A DNA stretch of 64,000 bases from Anaerolineales bacterium (lineage in GTDB: Bacteria; Chloroflexota; Anaerolineae; 4572-78; J111). The translations under genes and the position numbers were made by a program. The notes under the pieces are model-generated. The model searched no databases. It had not been told where the DNA came from and saw nothing but the letters and a program-made list of their open reading frames with translations. This document shows, piece by piece, positions 50,066 to 60,600 of the stretch (the first letter of the stretch is position 1; each line of letters starts with the position of its first letter). Location of the stretch: positions 56,471 through 120,470 of the forward strand of contig JACKAT010000013.1 in the NCBI GenBank assembly GCA_020634935.1, in the 5' to 3' direction.

Positions 50066-53000
50066 ATGAACAAAAAGCCTCCCTACCAACGGCATTCTCG
50101 CCGGCAAAATGTTTGGCAGTGGTTGACCCAACCGTCCAGCCTCATTCAAGATGGTCCCCTGCGCCGCAAAGCGGCCTTGCTATCGGGACTCCTGCTGCTG
50201 ATTTTTACGCTGCAAACATCAGCGATCATTTTCCGCACGATCTTTTTACCTGAGTATCAAATGCCTCTACGGCATGCCATTACCATTCTTTCGTTAGCGA
50301 GTATCTATCTCCTCAGCCGGACGCAATATTATCAGGTTGCGGCTATCCTGACTGTTCTATTCTATCCCATCACCGTATTCACTGTAGTTCTTAGTGGCGC
50401 CTCGCCTATCCCTGAACTCCCCCTTATGGGCTTAATGATCTCCCTTTTTGTTGGCAATCTTTTACTTTCCCTAACCGGTCTTATCGCCTTAGGCGTATTT
50501 AATGTTGCAGCTACCCTAATTGTGGTCTGGCTGGTACCGGAAAATTTTCCTCATTCAAACTTTATCCCGGCGATTGTTGTCTTTAACGCCGTTGCCGCTA
50601 TTTTGGTCATTATATCGCGATGTATGCATCAACAAAATGAGCGAGATCGCCTGACTACCCTGCGAGAGAGCGAGGAACGCTTCCGGCAATTGGCCGAAAA
50701 TATCGAGGAGGTTTTTTGGGTCATCACGCCGGGTGTCACCACGATCGAATATGTCAGCCCGACGATTGAGCAGGTATGGGGCCGCCCGGCCAACGAGTTT
50801 TATGAAAACGCCGATACCTTTTTGCAAAGCATTCACCCTGATGATCGAGAAGCCGTGATCAAGCCCCGGTTAAAACAGCAAGCGCGGGGTGAATCGACCC
50901 TCCATGAATATCGCATTGTACGTCCCGATGGAACCACCCGTTGGATTTGGGATCGGGGCTTTCCAATCAAAGATGAGCGTGGTCAGGTTTATCGCGTCAT
51001 GGGTATTGCCGAAGATATTACCGAGCGCAAGCAGGCCGAGCGGCAGCTACGCGACAATGAGAAGCTGCTCCGAGCCGTGGCTGACCAATTTCCACGCACC
51101 TATTTATCGGTGATCAATGCCGATCTAACGATCGACTTCACCAGCGGGCAGGAGTTCAAACGCCGCCAACTCGACCCCAAAATGTTCATAGGACTCCACG
51201 TGCAAGATGTTTTTGGCGTTTACGGTGATGAAGAATCTTTAGAGACGATAATGACCGCCTATCGCCGGACGTTTGCCGGCCAGGAGCAATACTTTGAGCT
51301 TTCGCTGGGGGAAATACATTTATCCTTTGAAACCAAGCCGCTGGTGAATGAGCAGGGAGAGATTCCCCAAATTCTGGTGGTGGTCCAAAATATTACCGAG
51401 CGCAAGCAGGCTGAAACCGCTTTGCGTCAATCTGAAGAACGCTTCAGCAAGGTATTTTCGGCCAATCCCGATGGCCTCATTCTTACGCGCATGCGGGACG
51501 GGTTTATCATCGATGTCAATGAAAGTGGGGAGCAGCTATTTGGCTACAATCGGGCTGAGTTGGTAGGGCGCACTTCCCTCTGGATGAATCTGTTTGCCCA
51601 CCTCGATGATCGGCCTAAAATAGTGCAACAGTTGCAGCAGCAAGGCTCGCTGCGAGACTATGAAGTCATCGTCCGAATAAAATCGGGCGAACTTCGGACG
51701 ATGGCCGTCTCCATTGAACAGGTCGAACTGGATGGCGAGCCGCACCTGATCTCCCTTGTGCGTGACATCACCGAGCAAAAGCAGGTTGAAGCCCAACTGG
51801 CCTATCATGCCTATATTCTGGAAAACCTGGCCGAAGGTCTGAACTATGTGGACGATCAGGGGATTATCCACTTCACCAACCCGGCCTTCGATGCCATGTT
51901 TGGCTACGAGCGGGGCGAAGTGATCGGCCGGCATGTTTCGATTATGAACGATATGCCGCCAGCCGAGAATCAGAAGTTTGTAGCCGACGTGCTGGCCGAG
52001 TTACAAACGAAGGGCTTTTGGGAAGGCGAATTCTCTAACCGTAAGAAGGATGGGACCTCTTTTGTCACTCATGGCAAGGTTCAGGCCCTAACCTTAGGCG
52101 AGCAAAGCTACTGGGTCACTTTTCAACAGGACGTTACCGAGCGCAAGCGGGCTGAGACTGCCCTGCGGGAAAGCGAAGCTCGCTACCGGGCCTTATATAA
52201 CAATTCGCCAGTGATGATGCATTCCATTGACATTACAGGTCGGTTAGTTAGTGTCAGTGATTATTGGCTAGAGGTGATGGGCTATGAGCGAGATGAGATC
52301 ATCGGCCAGCCGGCCCCTAACTTTCTCACGGAAGAATCGCGGCGTTATGCAATTCAGGTTGCCATTCCCCAATTGATGAAAATGGGCCAGGTCAAAGATG
52401 TGCCCTACCAGTTTGTCAAAAAGAATGGTACGATGATCGATGTCTTGCTTTCGGCCATCGTTGAGTATGATATAGACGGAAATTTTGTCCGCAGCATGGC
52501 CGTGTTAGTTGATATTACCGAACGCAAACAGTTGGAGGAACAACTGCGCCAGGCCCAAAAGATGGAAGCGATTGGTCAACTGACAGCCGGCATTGCTCAC
52601 GATTTCAACAACCTGCTGACCGCGATCAACGGTTTTGCCGAATTAACTCGACTGGCCCTACCCCCTAATGATCCACTTACGACAAATATCGCCAAAATTT
52701 CACATTCAGGCCAACTGGCCGCTAACCTTATTAACCAATTGATGATCTTCAGCCACAAACAGATTATTGAACCCCAGGTGCTTAACTTGAATGAGGTCGT
52801 CAATCAAATCGATAAACTGCTGCGGCGGATCATCGGTGAACATATTGATTTAAAAACAGCCACCTTTCCTCACCTATGGCCGGTCAAGGCCGATCGCTCC
52901 CAATTAGAGCAGGTCATCGTCAACCTGGCGGTCAATGCTCGCGACGCGATGCCGGAGGGTGGCCAACTCACCATTCAGACCACCAATATGACCTTGGATG

Positions 53001-53701
53001 AGACAACCGCTGGTGTCGATTATTTCCAAATCGAGCCGGGCGAGTACGTGCTGCTGACCATTAGCGACACGGGGATCGGTATGAGTCAGGCCATCCAAGC
53101 CCGTATCTTCGAACCCTTTTTTACCACAAAAGAGAGGGGGCGTGGTACCGGCTTGGGGCTGGCGACTGTTTATGGCATCGTTAAACAGAACGAGGGCGCA
53201 ATTCGAGTTATAAGCGAAGTGGGGCAAGGAACCACCTTCAAAATTTATTGGCCACGGGCGGGAGAAACTGATCCGCACCCTGCGCCTTCAATGGACGTGT
53301 CGGACCTGCCGACTGGCAGCGAAACGATCTTGCTGGTTGAAGATGATGAGGGCGTGCGGGGTCTGGTCTCCCGAATTTTAGAGATGCAGGGCTACACCGT
53401 TCTGACCGCATGCGATGGTCGCGAGGCGCTACAGTTAGCCGCTCATTACAGCAGTAAGATTGATCTGTTGTTAACCGACGTGGTGATGCCAGGTATCCAC
53501 GGCCGAGCGCTAGCCGAACAGCTAGGTCGAAAACATCCCCATTTGAAAGTTCTTTATATCTCCGGCTACAGCGATGAGGAAATCGCCCATCATGGGGTAC
53601 TGGACTCCGGCGTAGCTTTTTTACAAAAACCGTTCAAATTCAGCGACCTGACTTATAAGTTACGCCAGGTGTTGGATCTCCCCCCTCAAAAAATCAAATG
53701 A
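50066..53701 (+). CDS. Membrane-anchored PAS hybrid histidine kinase with receiver domain
   Basis: 1211 residues. Residues about 45-195 hold six hydrophobic segments (a MASE-like input region). Five PAS/PAC units follow, each beginning RESEERF/LRQSEERF/LRESEARY-like and ending DITERKQ. The histidine phosphoacceptor is in LTAGIAHDFNNLLTAINGF (HisKA near 840). The ATPase boxes are N (NLAVNARDAMPEGG), G1 (ISDTGIGMS) and G2 (GRGTGLGLATVYGIV). The C-terminal receiver has LVEDDEGVR, the phosphoacceptor Asp in LLTDVVMPG, and LFLQKPF-like VAFLQKPFKF. The layout resembles a hybrid sensor kinase controlling an unlinked output; no partner regulator is adjacent. The start ATG 50066 lies 38 bases after the -10 box. 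Confidence 0.93.
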   Translation: MNKKPPYQRHSRRQNVWQWLTQPSSLIQDGPLRRKAALLSGLLLLIFTLQTSAIIFRTIFLPEYQMPLRHAITILSLASIYLLSRTQYYQVAAILTVLFYPITVFTVVLSGASPIPELPLMGLMISLFVGNLLLSLTGLIALGVFNVAATLIVVWLVPENFPHSNFIPAIVVFNAVAAILVIISRCMHQQNERDRLTTLRESEERFRQLAENIEEVFWVITPGVTTIEYVSPTIEQVWGRPANEFYENADTFLQSIHPDDREAVIKPRLKQQARGESTLHEYRIVRPDGTTRWIWDRGFPIKDERGQVYRVMGIAEDITERKQAERQLRDNEKLLRAVADQFPRTYLSVINADLTIDFTSGQEFKRRQLDPKMFIGLHVQDVFGVYGDEESLETIMTAYRRTFAGQEQYFELSLGEIHLSFETKPLVNEQGEIPQILVVVQNITERKQAETALRQSEERFSKVFSANPDGLILTRMRDGFIIDVNESGEQLFGYNRAELVGRTSLWMNLFAHLDDRPKIVQQLQQQGSLRDYEVIVRIKSGELRTMAVSIEQVELDGEPHLISLVRDITEQKQVEAQLAYHAYILENLAEGLNYVDDQGIIHFTNPAFDAMFGYERGEVIGRHVSIMNDMPPAENQKFVADVLAELQTKGFWEGEFSNRKKDGTSFVTHGKVQALTLGEQSYWVTFQQDVTERKRAETALRESEARYRALYNNSPVMMHSIDITGRLVSVSDYWLEVMGYERDEIIGQPAPNFLTEESRRYAIQVAIPQLMKMGQVKDVPYQFVKKNGTMIDVLLSAIVEYDIDGNFVRSMAVLVDITERKQLEEQLRQAQKMEAIGQLTAGIAHDFNNLLTAINGFAELTRLALPPNDPLTTNIAKISHSGQLAANLINQLMIFSHKQIIEPQVLNLNEVVNQIDKLLRRIIGEHIDLKTATFPHLWPVKADRSQLEQVIVNLAVNARDAMPEGGQLTIQTTNMTLDETTAGVDYFQIEPGEYVLLTISDTGIGMSQAIQARIFEPFFTTKERGRGTGLGLATVYGIVKQNEGAIRVISEVGQGTTFKIYWPRAGETDPHPAPSMDVSDLPTGSETILLVEDDEGVRGLVSRILEMQGYTVLTACDGREALQLAAHYSSKIDLLLTDVVMPGIHGRALAEQLGRKHPHLKVLYISGYSDEEIAHHGVLDSGVAFLQKPFKFSDLTYKLRQVLDLPPQKIK

Positions 53702-53887
53702 CAGTCATGTATTGTCGATAAAACAATGACCGTCACTTTTGTACTCCATTGACCATCGCGACTACCATCCTCTACTTAATCTCTACTGGTTCTATTTCTA
53801 TTAGAACTATGGAAAAAATAACTCTTTCGCGGCTGATATTAACCCAACCGTATATTGTGAAATTGATCTAAAAATTTGAATAGCTTT

Positions 53888-54018
53888 ATGAGTTACGCAG
53901 TTCAACAGGTGACAGTCACTTGGGTGTTATAAATCGATCTATTTGGGCTAAACGGACGTTCATTTTTGGCCAAAAGTGACTGTCACCGGGTTCGTTTCAC
54001 CCAACTGCGTAAGTCCTA
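53888..54018. mobile_element. 131-bp MITE, copy 3
   Basis: ATGAGTTACGCAGTT (first bases mutated from AGGAG) to AACTGCGTAAGTCCTA. The direct repeats AGCTTT / AGCTTA (53882-53887 and 54019-54024) flank it. It has the same internal orientation as copy 1 and lies just upstream of the TIR/VMAP cluster. Bases 53702-53887 hold no gene. Confidence 0.88.
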
Positions 54019-54044
54019 AGCTTATCACCATAACCTCGGAAACA

Positions 54045-54074
54045 AAAAAGGTGCGTCGTATGCCGCACCTTTTT
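54045..54074. terminator. Bidirectional terminator upstream of the TIR gene
   Basis: AAAAAGGTGCG pairs exactly with CGCACCTTTTT around 8 bases; it has A/T runs on both sides so it works in either direction. Confidence 0.8.
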
Positions 54075-54088
54075 CGACAGACATAGGG

Positions 54089-54161
54089 CGCGGCCCGATA
54101 CTCCCTTTGTTACGCTCTGAGCTACTCGGAGGCAACGAAAAATCACCCTAAGTGCCGGAGG
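54089..54161. other. Structured stretch with CGATACTCC / GGAGTATCG arms
   Basis: The arms (about 54097-54105 and 54151-54159) enclose about 45 bases containing GAGCTACTCGGAGGC. It lies in the leader region between terminator and promoter of the TIR operon. A small RNA or a decayed tRNA-like segment is possible, but I could not fold a cloverleaf. Confidence 0.3.
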
Positions 54162-54242
54162 AGTATCGAAGGGCAATTTTTTGCCGCAAGCTGGTAGTTT
54201 GGGTAAATTTAACAAAAAACGGTGGTCGGGTAAATCAAAACT

Positions 54243-54251
54243 TGGTATAAT
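54243..54251 (+). promoter_or_regulatory. Extended -10 promoter of the TIR/VMAP operon
   Basis: TGGTATAAT is an extended -10 (TGnTATAAT), with no clear -35 box 17 bases upstream. It lies 91 bases before the TIR start codon. Confidence 0.5.
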
Positions 54252-54341
54252 ATAATCATATCTACTATCAACAGCTCCGATTCTTATCGACTCTACCAAC
54301 TTGTATTTGAAATTTTCAATTATATCTTGTGAGGGGAATGA

Positions 54342-55172
54342 ATGACTCTGCCAACCGTTTTTATCAGCTACAGCCACAACGATGAAAAGGAAAAGAATGA
54401 ACTGGTTACCCAATTAAGCGTCCTAAAAAGCCACGGTTTGATAAAGTTGTGGAGTGACGACGAGATTGGAGCCGGAGGCGATTGGAAAAGTGACATCGAA
54501 CAGGCAATGGACCAAGCTGAAGTAGGTGTCCTACTCATAACAGCAAACTTTTTAACTTCCAATTTTATCCTGGAAACTGAGGCGCCTCGTCTCTTGCTGC
54601 GTCGCCGCGATGAAGGGATTACTGTATTCCCGATCATTGCTAAATACTGTGACTGGCAAAGTGTGGAGTGGCTGACGAAGATGAATGTCAGGCCTAAAAA
54701 TGGCGCCCCTGTTTGGCGTCAGGGAGGCATTCACGCTGATGAAGAATTAGCCAAAATTGCCAGTGAAATTCGCGCTCTGCTACAGAAAAAAGCCGCCGGT
54801 GGAACTTCGCATCCTGCTCCCGGAGCTTCGTTGGCCGATTTAGTTTCGTCACCTCCTGCCCCTACGCCGCCGTCGGCCGCCATCCCATCTACCGAGATGA
54901 CGAAGATCCAAAAACAAAAGCTGGTTCAGGCTTTGCTCGCTTGCTCTAGCATGAGCGATAGAAACAAACGGGACGCTATCATCGATGATCTCTCTCCGAA
55001 TATCAAACATTCTATCGACCGAAATAGTGCAGATGTGTTTGATGTGATGAACATTGTCAACGCTTGCTTGAATTATGAGGGCGGTTTGCAAGAGCTAATT
55101 GATACGATGGAATTTTACGAGGGTAGTGCGCTGCCTATGCAAAGAGTAAAAGATTTGTTAGGTCATCTTTGA
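54342..55172 (+). CDS. TIR-domain protein with C-terminal effector-associated domain (EAD2-like)
   Basis: 276 residues, GAGGGG before ATG. Residues 1-150 are a bacterial TIR: TVFISYSHNDEKEKNELV, LWSDDEIGAGGDWKSDIEQAMDQAEVGVLLITANFLTSNFILETEAP (this region carries the conserved Glu of NADase-type TIRs), VFPIIAKYCDW. A Pro/Ala linker (155-185) leads to an EAD (185-276): KLVQALLACSSMSDRNKRDAIIDDL, IKHSIDRNSADVFDVMNIVNACLNYEGGLQELIDTMEFYEGS. The same EAD, roughly half identical, begins the next protein, which suggests a homotypic contact that recruits the TIR. The gene overlaps the next by one base (TGATG). Confidence 0.88.
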   Translation: MTLPTVFISYSHNDEKEKNELVTQLSVLKSHGLIKLWSDDEIGAGGDWKSDIEQAMDQAEVGVLLITANFLTSNFILETEAPRLLLRRRDEGITVFPIIAKYCDWQSVEWLTKMNVRPKNGAPVWRQGGIHADEELAKIASEIRALLQKKAAGGTSHPAPGASLADLVSSPPAPTPPSAAIPSTEMTKIQKQKLVQALLACSSMSDRNKRDAIIDDLSPNIKHSIDRNSADVFDVMNIVNACLNYEGGLQELIDTMEFYEGSALPMQRVKDLLGHL

Positions 55173-56656
55173 TGAAAAATGAACAACGTCGAGAATTAGT
55201 CAAAGCTTTGCTGGCTTGCCCCAGTATCGAAGACAGAGGCAAGCGGGATAAAGTCATCGAGGAGTTGCCGCCCGGCATCAAACATGCGATTGATCGGAAT
55301 AATGCCAACACCTTTGACGTTATGAACATCGTCGAAACGTGCGCTAATCATCCCGACGGGATCGAGAAGCTGCTCGACAACCTCGAGTTTTATGAAGGAA
55401 AAAAGTCGATCCCTTACCAGAAAGTCCGGCAGATTTGGGCGCACATCTCGCCTCCCGGGCTGCTGCCCGATGACCAACTCAAGACGCTTCTAATGATTGC
55501 TCCTCAAGCCAATATTACGGAGGATGACCTAAAGAAATGGTACCGCGCCAGCTTACCGACGGATTTTCCCCCACAGGCGGAGGCACAAACGCTGTGGTCG
55601 ATGCTGCGGCACTTGCAATATATCCCGCCACAACCCAACGGCGCTGTGGCTATCTTGATGTTTGTTGAGTTTCTGGCGGCCCAAACCAGCGACGGGGCAG
55701 TTGCGAATGAGCTAAAAACCTGGAGCGAGCAGTCTGCCGCCTGGCTGGGCTTGGTCGTGGATGATGTCAGGGCTATGCGAGATCAAGTGGCGGCAACCTT
55801 GCAGCCGGAGGCTGAAGCCGACTCATTAACTGCGACGCCTCCTTTTATGCTCATTGAAATTAGACCCGACGCCACGAACGGGCGCGCCGAAAAGAGCGGA
55901 TTATTCAACGTAAAAATTTTGCTGTGGCAACCGGCGGAAGCATTGCCCATCAATTTATACGATGACGACTCGCCCTGCCCCCTGCACGATGTGCAGGCTA
56001 TCATCGCGCAGGTCTTGATGGACAAAGCAGGTCTCTTTGTGGAGGATATTACCGATTTAGCCCTTGAGTTCTTCCTCCCGCTGCCCTTGATTTCTTGTGA
56101 TGTCGATCAATGGGTTAAACAAGATTTCTTCATGAACGAGGTCAAACTGGGTGAAGATCACCTGGTTATGATTAGATCGTGGGAACGAATCCGAAATCCG
56201 AGCTTACAAGCGGGTTGGCGTAAACGGTGGGCACAATTTAGCCAAACCATCGATCCCCAAGATATAGTTCACTATTGCCCCAAAAAGCCGTACGGAGCGA
56301 AGGAACTACTCAATGAGTTAAAAGCGGCTGAAAAGATAGCCTGTCTGGGCATTACCTTTCTGCTCGCCGATAATGAACAAGCCGTGCTGCGGCAGATGCT
56401 AGGGGCCGGTATTCCGGTAGCCCTATGGCCCCGAGGGGGCGGCAGTGTAGCGCCGGAGGTACTCGAAAAAATACACACGAAAATCGAGGCCATCATTTCA
56501 AGCGATAGTTTATTGAACTTGCCCAAAGCTGTTAAACAAGAGCGGCTGAAGGCCTTTGCTGAAACTGATTTGGGCAACCATTTAACACTTTTGTGGGATG
56601 ACCCCGAACGCATCCCACCCAAGCAACATTTGCAGTTTTCACAGGGAAAGGAATAA
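55172..56656 (+). CDS. VMAP (vWA-MoxR-associated protein) with N-terminal EAD
   Basis: 494 residues. Residues 1-90 are an EAD like that of the TIR protein (QRRELVKALLACPSIEDRGKRDKVIEELPPGIKHAIDRNNANTFDVMNIVETC). Residues about 100-200 look like the VMAP middle region (DDLKKWYRASLPTDFPPQAEAQTLWSMLRHLQYIPP). Residues 225-490 match the VMAP C-terminal domain: FMLIEIRPDA, LFVEDITDLALEFFLPLPLISCDVDQWV, VMIRSWERIRNPSLQAGWRKRW, GIPVALWPRGGGSVAPEVLE. VMAP is the central protein of the ternary VMAP-MoxR-vWA conflict systems. Its start overlaps the TIR stop and its stop is 3 bases before the MoxR gene, so the three are one operon. Confidence 0.82.
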   Translation: MKNEQRRELVKALLACPSIEDRGKRDKVIEELPPGIKHAIDRNNANTFDVMNIVETCANHPDGIEKLLDNLEFYEGKKSIPYQKVRQIWAHISPPGLLPDDQLKTLLMIAPQANITEDDLKKWYRASLPTDFPPQAEAQTLWSMLRHLQYIPPQPNGAVAILMFVEFLAAQTSDGAVANELKTWSEQSAAWLGLVVDDVRAMRDQVAATLQPEAEADSLTATPPFMLIEIRPDATNGRAEKSGLFNVKILLWQPAEALPINLYDDDSPCPLHDVQAIIAQVLMDKAGLFVEDITDLALEFFLPLPLISCDVDQWVKQDFFMNEVKLGEDHLVMIRSWERIRNPSLQAGWRKRWAQFSQTIDPQDIVHYCPKKPYGAKELLNELKAAEKIACLGITFLLADNEQAVLRQMLGAGIPVALWPRGGGSVAPEVLEKIHTKIEAIISSDSLLNLPKAVKQERLKAFAETDLGNHLTLLWDDPERIPPKQHLQFSQGKE

Positions 56657-56659
56657 CGC

Positions 56660-57661
56660 ATGAGTAATTGGTGGGTATTTCAGGGTAATCGTCAACCTCA
56701 CGATGGCATAGGAAAACTACCCTTACCACCCCGGTGGCGACATTTCAAAGGGACAAGTCAAAGAGAAGCTTTGTTTGAAGAACCGGATGAGCAGGTCATT
56801 CAGCGAGGCGCCATTTTTCAGCCCGGCCAAAAAGAAATTGAGTTGGTCAATGCGGCGCTCTACCTGCGCCGGCCTCTTCTGATTACGGGCAAGCCCGGAA
56901 CCGGCAAATCCTCTTTAGCCTACGCAGTGGCCTATGAACTGAAATTAGGGCCGGTGTTGCTCTGGCCAATTACGTCCCGCTCTATTCTCCAGGATGGTCT
57001 TTATAAATATGACGCCATTGGCCGCCTCCAGGAGGCCAACCTGCACCATGCCACCAACAACGGCGCAGGGCCGGATATCGGCAAGTTTATCCAGTTAGGG
57101 CCGCTCGGGACGGCCCTGCTGCCGTCGAAATATCCTCGCGTCCTGCTCATCGATGAGATCGATAAGAGTGACATCGATCTACCTAACGATCTGCTAAATA
57201 CCTTTGAAGATGGACAATTCGAGATCCCGGAACTGGCTCGCATTGCTAGCGATGAGCCAATCAACGTCCGCCCGCATGATGGGTCGGACCCGGTAGCCAT
57301 TACCCGCGGACGAGTAATATGTCAAGCTTTTCCTTTTGTGGTGCTAACCAGCAACGGCGAAAAGGAACTCCCGGCCCCACTGCTGCGGCGCTGCCTGCGG
57401 CTCGATATTAGCGTACCCTCGGCCGAAAAATTAGCCGAGATCGTCGAGTCCCATTTTGGTGAAACCGACACGGAGGCGACGCTGAATGCACGCCAGAAAC
57501 TGGTTAAAGCGTTTGTCAACCGCCGCGAGCGGGGTGATTTGGCGACCGACCAACTGCTCAATGCCATTTATCTCAGCGGCCTGGGCATCGACCTGAATTC
57601 AAGCGCCACTGATAATAAAGATGGCTTGATTGAAGCAATATTGAGACATTTAACCACATGA
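56660..57661 (+). CDS. MoxR-like AAA+ ATPase of the VMAP system
   Basis: 333 residues, AAGGA before ATG. Walker A GKPGTGKSS (77-85), Walker B RVLLIDEIDKSD (160-171), sensor 1 FVVLTSNGEKELPAPLLRR (near 230), and arginine residues in LRRCLRLDI. It is a standard MoxR/RavA-type motor. In the ternary systems it works with a vWA protein to remodel a target. It overlaps the next gene by 4 bases (ATGA), a strong sign of coupled translation and of a physical partnership. Confidence 0.9.
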   Translation: MSNWWVFQGNRQPHDGIGKLPLPPRWRHFKGTSQREALFEEPDEQVIQRGAIFQPGQKEIELVNAALYLRRPLLITGKPGTGKSSLAYAVAYELKLGPVLLWPITSRSILQDGLYKYDAIGRLQEANLHHATNNGAGPDIGKFIQLGPLGTALLPSKYPRVLLIDEIDKSDIDLPNDLLNTFEDGQFEIPELARIASDEPINVRPHDGSDPVAITRGRVICQAFPFVVLTSNGEKELPAPLLRRCLRLDISVPSAEKLAEIVESHFGETDTEATLNARQKLVKAFVNRRERGDLATDQLLNAIYLSGLGIDLNSSATDNKDGLIEAILRHLTT

Positions 57662-60600
57662 TTGCCCGTTTCATCGAAATTCTGCGGCAGGCTGGACTGG
57701 ACCCAACCGCTCAGGAGGTGGCTGACATCTTGTGGTTGGCCCCTTATCTGGAGCCTGCCATACCAGAGCCATCCTCTGAGCCTGATCCAAAAATAAAGCC
57801 TGACGAGGATGAGGCCAAGACAGGGGGTAAGTTAGGCCCGGATGAATTCGACGAGATCCCCCTTGACGAACCGTCGCCAGGTGGTGATCTTCACGCCGCT
57901 CATCCTGATGACGATGATAAGGCTAGCGAGGAAGGGATCGGTGGGCTTCCGTTCCGCAGTCCGGGGGCCTCGGCCCTGCCCGGGGGGCTGGCCTTGGGAC
58001 GATCCCTGCGTCCTTTGATGCGGCGGATTCCTTCCAAGACCCGCTTTATCCTGGATGAAGAAGCCACGGTGCGACGCATCGCCGATGAAGGGGCCTGGCT
58101 GCCTGTCCTCAGCCCCCAACCGGCTCGCTGGCTTGAGGTGGCTCTGGTCATCGATAAATGGCCTTCAATGGTCATCTGGCAGCAAACCGTAACCGAGTTG
58201 CTCCGGCTATTGGAGCAGCAGGGTGCATTTCGCAACGTGCAAAGCTGGAGCTTCCTGACCGATCCCCAAAGCGGTCAGGTGCATTTGCGAGTAGGATTGG
58301 GGCCGGACATCTTATCCGGGAAAGATCGTCATCCGCATGAACTGATCGACCCTGGCGGGCGGCGGCTCATTCTGGTAGTTAGCGACTGCCTCTCCCCAGC
58401 CTGGTACAACGGCCAGATGGCCGACCTACTGGCGACCTGGGGACAGAAGGGACTGGTAGCTATTGCTCAGATGCTGCCGGAGCGACTGTGGCAGCGCACC
58501 GCTCTGGACCATGCTGTTCCGGTTCAACTACGTAGCCGCGCCGCCGGAACACCCAACGCTCGCCTTCATCTGGAGTTGCCTTGGGAGTGGTTTGATGACA
58601 AGCCACCGCCCGGCATGCCCGTGCCGGTAGTCAGCTTGGAGCCTCGCTTTTTGACAGTGTGGGCGCAATCCATCGCCGGCTTGAAAGGCGTCTGGATTCC
58701 CGGCGTCATGCTGCCCCCCGCGAACGGAGCGGCTAAATCGTTAACGGCGGTTGACGAAGATACACCAGACAAACCCCTATCTGTTGAGGAACAAGTCAAG
58801 CTGTTCCGGGCCACGGCCTCACCGCTGGCTTGGCGGCTGGCCGGGTATCTGGCTGCGGCCCCGCTGACTTTGCCGGTGATGCGCCTGGTGCAACGAGTCA
58901 TGCTGCCAGAGGCTCGCCAGGTGCATCTGGCCGAGGTCTTTTTGAGCAGGTTGATCAAACCGGAGGTCGATCTCGACCCCGCCGCTGACCCCGAAACCCT
59001 GCACTACAATTTTGTCGAGGGCGTACGCGACTATCTTCTCAGCACAGTCCTCATCAGTGAAACTGTGACCGTCTTAAATGAAGTAACCAAATTTGTCAGC
59101 GAGCACACGGGCCAACCGCTCGACTTTCACGCTCTCATTGCCGATCCGACGACGGTCGGCCCACTTAAAATCAATGACCACGACTCCACCTTCGGCCGGG
59201 TGACCACCGGCGTATTACGCCGCCTGGGGGGTGATTACGCTCGCTTGGCCACGCATCTGGAACAGGGGAACGACATTCCTTCTCAAGCCGTCGAGCAACC
59301 TGTGCCGCCGGTTGGGAAAACGCCAGAACCAATTGAAGGCAGTAGACCGACACCCGGTAAGACTAGCAACAAGCGGGATGATCTATCCTCCAGAGAAGAG
59401 TTGGCGGAGTTACTACTTAGACTTCATAGGAACCTGATGACTCTTCAGGAGCGAGAAGCCAAGTATGGGGGTCAAGCGCCTCTTGAATTAATCAATCAAA
59501 TCGAGGACCATAAACAAGCGATCAACCTAACCGAACAAGCGTTGAACGGCCAAATAACGCTGGTTGAACTAAAGGCCGCTTTGCGCCCACTCCTTATATC
59601 GGCTGAGTTTAATATCGATGTATCAGAACCGGAAAAACCACTGACTTTAAGGGATTTCCTGATTAGACTTCATAAGAACCTGATGATTCTCCAGGAGCGA
59701 GAAGCCAAGTATGGGGGTCAAGCGCCTCTTGAATTAATCAATCAAATCCATGACTACCAGCAAGCGATCAACCTAACCGAACAAGCGTTGAACGGCCAAA
59801 TAACAGTGGTTGAACTAAAGGCCGCTTTGCGCCCACTCCTTATATCGGCTAATTTTGATCTTGATTTATTACAAATTTCTGCTTCATCGGTAAACCAGCC
59901 GGAAATAGACAGTCCGACAAAGGATGAATTGATTGAAGAATTTGCACAGTCTCAAAAAGCCAGGGTGGAAACCTCAGAGCCAGCCCAAGAAGCCCGATTC
60001 GGTGAACAACCCACGCCCGTAGAGGTAACGGAAACGCCCCAAGGGCAAGATATTTTCATAAGCTACTCCCGTCGAGATTTAGAATTTGTGCATCAACTCT
60101 ATAGCGAGTTGGCCTCAAGAGGTATCTCCGTCTGGTTTGATCAAGAAAATATTCAAGTAGCCGATCACTGGCGGGCCTTAATTGTGGAAGGTATTCGGGA
60201 GTGTAAGATTTTTATGGTGATCTTATCGCCCGACGCGGTGGCTTCGGTCAATGTTCGCAAAGAGGTCGATCTGGCCCAGCGTTACCAGCGGCAGATCGTA
60301 CCCCTGATCTGGCGGGCGACCGAGATACCGGTGGCGATGGAGTATCAGTTAGCCGGTATTCAGTGGATCGATTTTGCGGAAACCGCTTCTCAGGAGAATT
60401 TTAGCCAACTGGCCGAAGTACTAAGTGGGTTGATCGGCGGAACCACTTTGGAGGAATTGGCGAATAAAAATGAGATTGTCAAGGCCTCAACTATTGACGC
60501 TGAAATTCTGGAGATAGAGACATCTGCTCAGACTGAGTCTGGTCGCAGGTTAGGCAATTTAAGAAAAAGACAGACGATTAACCCCATGGCTGTGGGGGGC

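Noticed and set aside
54089..54161. tRNA-like gene
   Set aside because: Only one long stem could be drawn; no D-, anticodon- or T-arm set fits.
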